The notes below the pieces were generated by a model that saw only the letters and a program-made list of their open reading frames with translations, was not told where the DNA came from and did no database searches. 64,000 nucleotides of DNA, from contig JAQBXY010000009.1 of the NCBI GenBank assembly GCA_027623325.1, positions 27,170 through 91,169 of the forward strand, given 5' to 3'. Shown here one piece after another: positions 37,455 to 44,765 of the stretch. The stretch is from Gemmatimonadota bacterium (GTDB lineage: Bacteria > Gemmatimonadota > Gemmatimonadetes > Longimicrobiales > Gaopeijiaceae). The translations under genes and the position numbers were made by a program. Within the stretch, counting starts at the first letter, position 1. The number at the start of each line of letters is the position of its first letter.

Positions 37455-38915
37455 ATGGACATCCGCACCAAACTCGTGTTCGCTCTGGTCTCCGTAGCGC
37501 TGGCCAGCATGCTCACTCTCGGCTTGATCATGTACACGCAAGTGGAAGCCGAGCTTCGTGTGCAAACGATTGAGCAGCTGGAAGGCCTCGCAGGTTTCAA
37601 AGCGGAGGCCGTGGAAGGCATCGTCGCGGGCTGGCACGATCGTGTTCGTCTGGTAGCCAGCCGGACTCAACTCCGGATGAGCATTTCGGAATACAACCGG
37701 AACGGGAGCGCGATCGCACGCGAACGTATCGGCCGCATTCTCGGGGATGCCATCGATGCGTCGCCGCTCTTCTTGCAATTGTGGATCCATGACCCCGTCG
37801 GGAATGTGCTCGCCCGAGTCGGGGCGGACATGGAGTCGGCGCAGGCGGACCTGGATCTGTTGACCCATGACCCGACTCGAATCGAGACCCGCTACGCCGG
37901 CGTCATCTATCACGACAATGGCCCGCCGACCGTGAGTTTCTCCGCGGTCCTCGCTCTGGACGGCGAGCTGCTCGGTTACCTGCACGTCGTGCTCAGCGCC
38001 GACGAGATCGCGCGCCTGTCCGAGAACTACCAGGGCCTGGGTGAGACCGGCGAGGCGATGGTCGTGACGGACGATCGTGCGGGCGCTCCGCGTGTGCTGC
38101 ACCCGGTCCGCTTTCCGCCGGAAGGAGGTGAGGACGTCGACTCTGGCCTCCTTATGGCCCGCGATGGTCCAGCCGCGCGGGCCCTTCGCGGAGAAGAGAC
38201 CTTTGCCGAAGGTCTCTTCGACTACCGTGGCGAGTCGGTTTGGGCTACGGCCCGCCTCATATCGGAGACGCGGTGGGGAGTGGTCGTGAAGGTCGACGCC
38301 GCAGAACAGAATCAACCGATCGTCGACTTCCGTAACGACATGATCCGGCTTGCTGTGACGCTTTCGGCGTTCGCGATCCTAATCGGTACGTTTTTGGGAT
38401 TTCGATTCGCCGCGCCGATCCACCAACTCGCGGCAGCGGCGAATCGCATCCGCAGCGGTGATCTGAGCGCTCGCTCGGACATCGTCAGGGAAGACGAGGT
38501 CGGCCTCCTCGCGCGCACCTTCGACCAGATGGCCGGCGAGTTGGAGGAACAGGTTACGCTGCTCACCGAGTTCCGGAAGTTCTTCGACATGTCGATCGAC
38601 ATGCTGTGCATTGCTTCGACGGACGGGTACTTCAAGCGCGTGAACTCCTCCTTCGTACGAGAGCTCGGTTGGTCGGTCGACGAGTTGCTCAAGCGTCCGT
38701 TCGTGTCACTCGTCCACGAAGACGACCGTGGGGCCACAATTGCCGAGATCGAGAAGCTGGCCAGCGGCGTTCCCACGATCTCTTTCGAGAACCGGTTCCT
38801 GTGTATGGACGGCACGTACAAACAGCTGTTGTGGAATAGTTATCCCGACGAAGAGACCGGTCACCTGTACGCGATCGCTCGGGTGAGACCCTCGGGGCCC
38901 TCGGAGTCGTTCTGA
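37455..38915 (+). CDS. dCache-HAMP-PAS sensor without output domain
   Basis: 486 residues. A first membrane helix (~7-27, LVFALVSVALASMLTLGLIM) is followed by a ~260-residue periplasmic sensor of dCache type, a second helix (~295-315) and a HAMP region (AAPIHQLAAAANRIRSGDLS). A PAS domain ends the protein (FRKFFDMSIDMLCIASTDGYF to the C-terminus). No kinase, GGDEF, EAL or methyl-accepting domain follows; the frame stops shortly after the PAS. It starts 3 bases after the monooxygenase stop, so it belongs to the operon. It may signal through a partner protein, or be a truncated kinase. Confidence 0.82.
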   Translation: MDIRTKLVFALVSVALASMLTLGLIMYTQVEAELRVQTIEQLEGLAGFKAEAVEGIVAGWHDRVRLVASRTQLRMSISEYNRNGSAIARERIGRILGDAIDASPLFLQLWIHDPVGNVLARVGADMESAQADLDLLTHDPTRIETRYAGVIYHDNGPPTVSFSAVLALDGELLGYLHVVLSADEIARLSENYQGLGETGEAMVVTDDRAGAPRVLHPVRFPPEGGEDVDSGLLMARDGPAARALRGEETFAEGLFDYRGESVWATARLISETRWGVVVKVDAAEQNQPIVDFRNDMIRLAVTLSAFAILIGTFLGFRFAAPIHQLAAAANRIRSGDLSARSDIVREDEVGLLARTFDQMAGELEEQVTLLTEFRKFFDMSIDMLCIASTDGYFKRVNSSFVRELGWSVDELLKRPFVSLVHEDDRGATIAEIEKLASGVPTISFENRFLCMDGTYKQLLWNSYPDEETGHLYAIARVRPSGPSESF

Positions 38916-39865
38916 CCTACCTCGAACTGGTCGGCGGCTTCATTTACCTCCTGATGGGTGGGGACCTGCTCGTCCGCGGGGCCGTCGCGCTCGCCCGGCA
39001 CCTCCGGGTTCCGCCGATCGTGGTGGCCGCGACGGTCGTGGGCTTCGGGACGTCACTGCCGGAGCTCGTCGTGTCGTTACGTGCGTCGCTCACCGGGTAC
39101 CCGAACCTCATCCTCGGGAATGTCGTCGGGAGCAACATCGCGAACGTTCTCCTCGTCGGAGGCGCCGCCGCGGTGGTGTTTCCCCTCGTGCGCGAGGACG
39201 ATGCAGTCGGGCGCAACGCCGGGATCATGGTCTTCTCCTTGGTCGCTTTTGCTGCCCTCTGCACGCTCGGTGAAATCGGGCCGGTCGCGGGTGCGATTCT
39301 GCTGGGGACCTTCCTCGTCATCATGGTTGCGACGGCGCGCTCCACGATCCTCGCCCAGAGGGAAGTCGACACGTCGACACCTCTCGACTGGGTCCTTGGC
39401 CTGCCTACGAGCCTGGGTATGATCGCGGGGTTCATCCTCGCCGGGATCGTCATGCTTCCGCTGGGCGCCCAACTGCTCGTGGACTCCGCCGTCGGGATCG
39501 CGGAACGTTTTGGAGTCTCGGAGACGTTCATTGGTCTCACGGTCCTCGCCATCGGGACGTCCTTGCCGGAACTGACGACGACCGTGGTCGCCGCGCTCGA
39601 GCGCCGCACCGATGTCGCGATCGGAACGATCATCGGAAGCAACACCTTCAACGTGCTCGCGATTATGGGCGTGACCGCGCTCCTGAGCCCCACTCCGATC
39701 GAGGTGTCGAATAGGTTCCTGATGATCGACGTCCCGGTGATGATCGTGACCGGCGTCGTCCTCGCGCTCTTCGCCTGGAAGGGTCGGCCGATTGGGCGGG
39801 GGGCCGGGATCACGATGCTGTTGGCCTACGTCGTGTATCTCAGCACTCTGTATTTGTTCGGGTGA
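38912..39865 (+). CDS. CaCA-family Na+/Ca2+ exchanger-like antiporter
   Basis: About 317 residues with ten membrane segments in two homologous halves. The alpha-repeat motifs VGFGTSLPELVVSL with GNVVGSNIANVL, and AIGTSLPELTTTVV with GTIIGSNTFNVL, are clear. Family members normally have ~15 residues before the LLVRGAVALA helix. Only a CTG at 38912 supplies them, with GGAG five bases upstream and a CTGA overlap with the previous stop; ATG 38954 would cut the first helix. Exports Ca2+ or a similar cation. Its presence inside a tryptophan operon is unexplained. Confidence 0.85.
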   Translation: MTYLELVGGFIYLLMGGDLLVRGAVALARHLRVPPIVVAATVVGFGTSLPELVVSLRASLTGYPNLILGNVVGSNIANVLLVGGAAAVVFPLVREDDAVGRNAGIMVFSLVAFAALCTLGEIGPVAGAILLGTFLVIMVATARSTILAQREVDTSTPLDWVLGLPTSLGMIAGFILAGIVMLPLGAQLLVDSAVGIAERFGVSETFIGLTVLAIGTSLPELTTTVVAALERRTDVAIGTIIGSNTFNVLAIMGVTALLSPTPIEVSNRFLMIDVPVMIVTGVVLALFAWKGRPIGRGAGITMLLAYVVYLSTLYLFG

Positions 39866-39908
39866 GTCAACCCGCACCTTTCAACCAAGAATCACCGGAA
39901 GCGAAGCC

Positions 39909-40694
39909 ATGTCTGAGGCCGTGAGTTACGGGAAGTACTTGAAGATCGAGGAGTTGCTCTCGCTCCAGCAGCCGCGCGACAAGGTCGAACACGATGAGAT
40001 GCTCTTCATCGTCATCCACCAGGTGTATGAGCTCTGGTTCAAGGTCGTGATTCACGAGGTGGACTACTGCTGCCGGCTGCTCGCGGCGAGCGATGCGCCC
40101 CGGGCGCTCCACACCCTCAAGCGTGTGCTTACGATTCTCAAGGTGCTCGTGGCGCAGCTCGACATTCTCGAAACGATGACCCCGACGGAGTTCCTCACCT
40201 TCCGTGAACGACTCGACAGCGCGAGTGGCTTTCAGTCGGACCAATTCCGCGCGCTCGAGTTCGCGCTGGGCAAGAAGTCGCGCGCGTCCGTCGACCGCTT
40301 CGGAGAAGGCACGAGAGCACGGACGTCGCTGGAAGCTCGTTGGGAGGGCGCGACGCTGTGGGATGCGGCGATGCGCTACCTCGCCGGGGAGGGGTACGCG
40401 GTCCCGGAGCAGACACTCGGAAGGGATGTGACGCAGAACATCGAGGCATCGGGCGAAGTGCAGGCGATGCTGATGGAGGTCTATCGCAACGATCCGCGGA
40501 ACGCAGAGCTGTGCGAGCGTCTGGTCGATCTCGACGAAGGCATCCAGGAGTGGCGTTACCGCCACGTGAAAATGGTGGAGCGGACGATCGGCATGAAACA
40601 GGGAACGGGAGGCTCGGCCGGGTCGGCCTATCTGCGGACGACGTTGAACGCGCCGCTCTTTCCGGACCTGTGGGAAATCCGTTCGCGCCTGTGA
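39909..40694 (+). CDS. kynA: tryptophan 2,3-dioxygenase
   Basis: 261 residues. Heme dioxygenase that converts L-tryptophan to N-formylkynurenine with O2. Signature parts are YGKYLKIEELLSLQ, DEMLFIVIHQVYELWFK, FREFLDSASGFQS-like FRERLDSASGFQS, and the proximal heme His219 in YRHVKMVERTIG followed by GTGGSAG. ATG 39909 follows a GGAAG ribosome site. The stop overlaps the GTG of the kynureninase gene, so the two first-pathway enzymes are coupled. No kynB-type formamidase is next to them, unlike common kynA-kynB-kynU clusters. Confidence 0.94.
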   Translation: MSEAVSYGKYLKIEELLSLQQPRDKVEHDEMLFIVIHQVYELWFKVVIHEVDYCCRLLAASDAPRALHTLKRVLTILKVLVAQLDILETMTPTEFLTFRERLDSASGFQSDQFRALEFALGKKSRASVDRFGEGTRARTSLEARWEGATLWDAAMRYLAGEGYAVPEQTLGRDVTQNIEASGEVQAMLMEVYRNDPRNAELCERLVDLDEGIQEWRYRHVKMVERTIGMKQGTGGSAGSAYLRTTLNAPLFPDLWEIRSRL

Positions 40695-41914
40695 TTCCGC
40701 CGAGGCCTGCATCACCCCAGTCGCTCGAGGCACTCAAGGCCTCCCCGAACGCGCTTGCTGAGTACTACCAGTCGTTCGGCGTGTCCGACCGACTCTTGCT
40801 CACCGGGCACTCGCACCAGGCGTGGCCGGACGTCGCGTTCGAAGGGCAGAAGCAAGCGTGGCTCGACGCTGCCGAACACGCCGACGGGAAGTGGGCTGCT
40901 GCGGGCGAGAAGGCAGACCGCGTCGCGGAGGGGTTCCGTCGACTCATGGGCGGGTGTGACGGTGACATCACGCTCGATACCAACACCCACGGTCTGATTG
41001 TACGATTTCTGTCGGCATTGCCCCTGCGGGAGCGACCGCGCGTCGTGACGACCGACGGGGAGTTTCACTCGATCCGGCGGCAACTCGATCGACTGGCCGA
41101 GGAAGGTATCGAGGTGGTGAAGGTGTCAGCCGACCCCGCGCGGGGATTGGCCGAACGCGTTGCTGCCGAGGTCGATGACCGGACGGCGTGCGTGATGATC
41201 TCGTCTGTCTTGTTCGGAAGCGGTCTGATCGTGTCGGGTCTATCCGCGGTCGCGGAAGCGTCCTCGAAACATGGAGCTGAGCTGCTCGTCGATGCGTACC
41301 ACTCGCTCGGTGTCGTCCCGTTTTCGCTCGCCGGATTCGAGCGCGCGTTCGTGGTAGGTGGCGGATACAAGTACCTGCAACTCGGGGAAGGGAACTGTGC
41401 GCTCAGGGTTCCGCCGAACTGTACCCTGCGCCCAGTGATCACGGGCTGGTTCGCCGAGTTCGCCGAGCTTGCAGCCGTGCGGAGGCCAGGCGAGGTGCCG
41501 TACGGAAAGGGGCCGGCTCGCTTCGCAGGCTCGACCTACGATCCGACCTCGCATTATCGCGGAGCGGTCGTGATGGACTTCTTCGCGGAGCAGGGGCTCA
41601 CCGGAGAGTTTCTAAGAGCCGTGAGTCAGCACCAGGTTGGGCTGCTGGCCCAGAGCTTCGCGCGGCTGGATTTGGACCCATCGATCGTCAGGCTGGACGG
41701 AGAGGTCCGACTAGAGGAGCGAGGGGGCTTCCTCGCGCTCCACGCTCCCGACGCGGAAGGGCTCTGTGCGGCGCTGCTCGAACGCGGTGTGCGCACGGAC
41801 TCGCGAGGGACGGCTCTGCGCTTTGGGCCGGCACCGTACCTGAGCGACCGTCAGATCGTGGACGCGATGGACATCCTGGCGGAGGTTGCGAGGGGCGAGA
41901 AGCGGTCGGCCTAA
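40691..41914 (+). CDS. kynU: kynureninase-like PLP enzyme
   Basis: 407 residues, aminotransferase class V fold. The PLP Lys227 is in GGGYKYLQLGEG and the PLP Asp201 in LLVDAYHSLG; an N-terminal GHSHQAWPD loop and SSVLFGSGLIV are also present. This subgroup is usually annotated kynureninase and cleaves kynurenine to anthranilate and alanine. The GTG start 40691 overlaps the kynA stop (GTGA), strongly supporting the assignment. It is the last gene of the operon and its TAA overlaps the stop of the convergent MOSC gene. The subgroup differs from textbook KynU at the N-terminus, so some doubt remains. Confidence 0.8.
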   Translation: MIPPRPASPQSLEALKASPNALAEYYQSFGVSDRLLLTGHSHQAWPDVAFEGQKQAWLDAAEHADGKWAAAGEKADRVAEGFRRLMGGCDGDITLDTNTHGLIVRFLSALPLRERPRVVTTDGEFHSIRRQLDRLAEEGIEVVKVSADPARGLAERVAAEVDDRTACVMISSVLFGSGLIVSGLSAVAEASSKHGAELLVDAYHSLGVVPFSLAGFERAFVVGGGYKYLQLGEGNCALRVPPNCTLRPVITGWFAEFAELAAVRRPGEVPYGKGPARFAGSTYDPTSHYRGAVVMDFFAEQGLTGEFLRAVSQHQVGLLAQSFARLDLDPSIVRLDGEVRLEERGGFLALHAPDAEGLCAALLERGVRTDSRGTALRFGPAPYLSDRQIVDAMDILAEVARGEKRSA

Positions 41915-42351
41915 TCCTCGGCAAGGGCGGCCACGTCGCCCACCCGGACGGGGCCGTCGTCGAGCACGACCCCGAAAACCCCTCCGTTCCAGTGCGGGTC
42001 CAGCGCGGCCGTCAGCCCCGCGACCTGGGCGTCCATTCGCTCACAGGGGCGCGTCTCGCCCAGGATCCTGATCCGGACCGCACCCAGCGTGAGGACGCGA
42101 TCGCGGGTCTGTTCCAGTTCGATGCCGCTCACCATGACATTCGCACGCCGCATGGAGGGTTGGACACCGGGAAGCTCCTCCGCGATCGCGTCGAAGGCCT
42201 CCTTCGCGATCACGGTGACCTGGCGTTTTCTGCGACCGAAGTTCGCGTCCGTGTCGACTCCCTTCCCTGCGACCAGCGACAGTTGCTCAGCCGGATCCAT
42301 CACCCCGCGAATCGCCCTCTTGATCCACAGGGCCTCGACCCGGCCACTCAC
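41911..42351 (-). CDS. MOSC-domain protein
   Basis: 146 residues, single MOSC domain as in molybdenum cofactor sulfurase C-termini and YiiM-like proteins. Typical parts are VEALWIKRAIRG, DANFGRRKRQVTVI, ANVMVSGIEL and LGAVRIRILGETRPCERMD with the conserved Cys. The start is GTG 42351, overlapping the cupin stop (GTGA). The family transfers sulfur to metal cofactors or reduces N-hydroxylated compounds; the specific role is unknown here. The stop overlaps that of kynU on the other strand. Confidence 0.85.
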   Translation of the reverse strand: MSGRVEALWIKRAIRGVMDPAEQLSLVAGKGVDTDANFGRRKRQVTVIAKEAFDAIAEELPGVQPSMRRANVMVSGIELEQTRDRVLTLGAVRIRILGETRPCERMDAQVAGLTAALDPHWNGGVFGVVLDDGPVRVGDVAALAED

Positions 42352-42797
42352 GCGGGTCTCCGCGTCGAGGGGAAGTCGACGATGTTCTCCCACTCCGATG
42401 CGTCGGAGCGGGCGACGACGGCGATCACCGGCTCGGTATCGCTGAGGTTGATCACCTCGTGAGGCACCCCCGGTTCGATGAAGATGAAATCGCCGGCCTG
42501 ATTGTCCATCGACTTCTGGAGTCCTTCGCCGTACTCGTGGCGGACCTTGCCCTGGAGGATGAACAACATCACTTCGAAGTCGACGTGGATATGCGCGTAC
42601 GCCACGGCGCCGGGGGGCACGGTCGCGACGTTCATCGACAGCTTCTTCGACCCGACGTTCTTGGCAGCCATGCCTGTCTTGTAGCGGATCCCATTCCAGC
42701 CGCGATGCGTATCCGGATTCCGGACGCAGAGGATGCCACCGCCGTCTTCCGTCGCGGCCGCGAGATCCGCGGAGTCGTTCGTCGGTCGTGTACTCAT
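42348..42797 (-). CDS. cupin-domain protein
   Basis: 149 residues, a single small beta-barrel cupin. Motif 1 is AYAHIHVDFEVMLFILQGKV and motif 2 GDFIFIEPGVPHEVINLS, giving the His/His/Glu and His metal ligands. The start is ATG 42797, which overlaps the aminopeptidase P stop (ATGA). Conserved cupins of this size often act as isomerases or binding proteins; no substrate is suggested by the neighbours. Confidence 0.85.
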   Translation of the reverse strand: MSTRPTNDSADLAAATEDGGGILCVRNPDTHRGWNGIRYKTGMAAKNVGSKKLSMNVATVPPGAVAYAHIHVDFEVMLFILQGKVRHEYGEGLQKSMDNQAGDFIFIEPGVPHEVINLSDTEPVIAVVARSDASEWENIVDFPSTRRPA

Positions 42798-44224
42798 CGG
42801 ACCAAAGCCTCCAGCTCTTCCGGGGTTCTTCCCAGCCCTCGCGTCAGAACCTCGACGCCGCTCTCGGTCACCAGCACGACGTCTTCTACGAAGACCGCGA
42901 TTTCGAGGTCGTGATTGTAGTACCAAGGCTCCACCGTGAAGACCATGCCGGGCTGAAGCGGCTCGTCCAGCAGCGCGGGGTCTCCGGAGGACAGTCCGAT
43001 GTGGTGCCCGAAGAAGGACGGCGTCTGCATGTACCGTTCTTCATGGTCGGGAATCGCATCGTACGCGATCTGGGTCAGTTCGCGCAGGGTGACTCCCGGG
43101 CGCACGGCCGCGATGATCGCGTCGGCTGCGTTGGTACTGACCATGAGCTTCTCTCGTTGAAGCGCCGTGAACGTCCCGCCCACGGGGAACGTCCGACCCA
43201 CGTCGCTGATGTACCCGTCGACCTCACACCCAACGTCGAGGATCACCAACTCGTCCTCCTCCATCGGCCGATTGCGCCTGTCGTAATGGGACGCGAGTAC
43301 ACGCCATGGCCACAGACTATTGGGACCCGACTTCACGATGGGAGTGAAGGGGATGGTTTGGGCGCCCAGCGCACGGCAGGTCGCCTCGAATTCCCCCTGG
43401 ATTGATCGCTCGTCGGCGCCTACGCGAATGAGAGCGGCCGCCGAGCGGATACCCTGTGCGGTCGCGTCGGCCGCGATCCGCATGCGCTGAATCTCCTGTT
43501 CGCTCTTGATCATGCGGCCGCGGGCGACCTCCTCGAACGCATTCACGATCCGGGCGTCAGGGTGTGCCGAGGCGATGTTGAGCAGCATCGTCTGCAACGG
43601 GCTCAACGCGCCGAACAGGGGAATCTCCGGTGGAGACAACTCGCCGCGAGTCCCGCCGTTGAGGCGTAGCGTGGTGCGGGCCCGCACCCGCTGCGCGAGA
43701 TAGCGTTCGAAGTCCGCCATGTCCCGATACTCTTCGATACCGGCGATGCTGCGGAGCTGGTAATCGGTGAACAGCGGCCGGCCCGGAAAATCGTTTCTGC
43801 GCCCCGGATTCTCGAACCGATAATCCGTCGACGGCAGGAAGAGGATCGACCGGTCGCTGTCGGCGTCCAGGACGAGCATCGAGTTCGGCACTTCGAGGCC
43901 GGTGTAGTACCAGAAGTCTTCGAGCTGGCGGAATGTACCCCCGTGAGTCAGTCCGTCGGACGACGGCACCAGGAGAACGCCCCCTCCGCTGGCGCGCAGG
44001 AGCTGGATCATGTTGCTCCGGCGAAAGGAGTACTCCTGCGGTCGGAAGTCCAACCGCCGTATCCAGTCGGCGTAGCGCTGCTCGGGAGTTGGCTCGGCGC
44101 TCGGCTCGGCGACTTGTGCGCCGGCGGGCGCAGAAAGCGAAAGGAGGGCGGCGGTTACGAACGCTGCGGATAGGTGTCCGCTCGAACGAAACAGGCCCCT
44201 CGGGGCCGCAGCAGAGGAGGGCAT
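42794..44224 (-). CDS. Xaa-Pro aminopeptidase (M24), secreted
   Basis: 476 residues with a signal peptide (ending near PAGAQVAEP). The N-terminal creatinase-like domain contains RRSNMIQLL and FWYYTGLEVPNSMLVLD. The M24 pita-bread metal ligands are the Asps of LDVGCEVDGYISDVGRTF, His in FFGHHIGLSSGD, Glu in VFTVEPWYY and Glu in AVFVEDVVLV. It removes N-terminal residues preceding proline. ATG 44224 is chosen because the signal peptide begins there. It heads a three-gene unit with the cupin and MOSC genes. Confidence 0.9.
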   Translation of the reverse strand: MPSSAAAPRGLFRSSGHLSAAFVTAALLSLSAPAGAQVAEPSAEPTPEQRYADWIRRLDFRPQEYSFRRSNMIQLLRASGGGVLLVPSSDGLTHGGTFRQLEDFWYYTGLEVPNSMLVLDADSDRSILFLPSTDYRFENPGRRNDFPGRPLFTDYQLRSIAGIEEYRDMADFERYLAQRVRARTTLRLNGGTRGELSPPEIPLFGALSPLQTMLLNIASAHPDARIVNAFEEVARGRMIKSEQEIQRMRIAADATAQGIRSAAALIRVGADERSIQGEFEATCRALGAQTIPFTPIVKSGPNSLWPWRVLASHYDRRNRPMEEDELVILDVGCEVDGYISDVGRTFPVGGTFTALQREKLMVSTNAADAIIAAVRPGVTLRELTQIAYDAIPDHEERYMQTPSFFGHHIGLSSGDPALLDEPLQPGMVFTVEPWYYNHDLEIAVFVEDVVLVTESGVEVLTRGLGRTPEELEALVR

Positions 44225-44345
44225 GTAACAAAAAACCGGGCGATGGGTTAGATGACAGCGGTACGTTGGGTGTGCGGTCGGGCGCCCGCCACCCCCCCCG
44301 GTTCGCCGTGCGCCGTGCGGCGAGAAGCGTGTCAGGAGGTGCAAC

Positions 44346-44696
44346 CTGTCCCTCAGGCTACAGATCGAGCTCGTCTACGACCCCGGCTGTCCGAATGTCG
44401 ATGCCGCTCGGGACGTGCTGACCGCGGCATGCCGCTCGGCGCACGTACCTGCGGTCTGGACGGAATGGAACAGCGAGGACTCTGACTGCCCCGCGCACGC
44501 GAGCAATCTCGGGTCCCCCACGATTCTCGTGAACGGGGAAGACGTGGCGCCTGGTCCTCACCCGTGGGCCCAACGTGAACCGGGCGCCGGTCCCCGGTGC
44601 CGTGTGTACCGCGACGGCGACGCGATCGTGCGGACTCCGCCGCGGACACGAGTCGATATGGCGATCGAGAGGGCGCTCCAGCCAGAGGTCGGCTGA
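44346..44696 (+). CDS. small thioredoxin-like 'DF family (seleno)protein' homologue, CTG start
   Basis: 116 residues. The N-terminal strand IELVYDPGCPNVDAARDVL and the core LGSPTILVNGEDVAP, then CRVYRDGD, match the thioredoxin-fold family annotated as DF family (seleno)protein, in which the GCPN Cys can be selenocysteine. Here it is an ordinary Cys (TGT). No ATG, GTG or TTG precedes the conserved strand. CTG 44346 has a perfect AGGAGGT (44334-44340) five bases upstream, so CTG initiation is strongly supported. It is monocistronic, divergent from the aminopeptidase P gene. Confidence 0.75.
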   Translation: MSLRLQIELVYDPGCPNVDAARDVLTAACRSAHVPAVWTEWNSEDSDCPAHASNLGSPTILVNGEDVAPGPHPWAQREPGAGPRCRVYRDGDAIVRTPPRTRVDMAIERALQPEVG

Positions 44697-44765
44697 CGCC
44701 CTTCAGGGCCCCGGACGTGCGACTCTGCTTGTAGAGTCGGCGGCCACCCGCCACTTTGCTCGACC

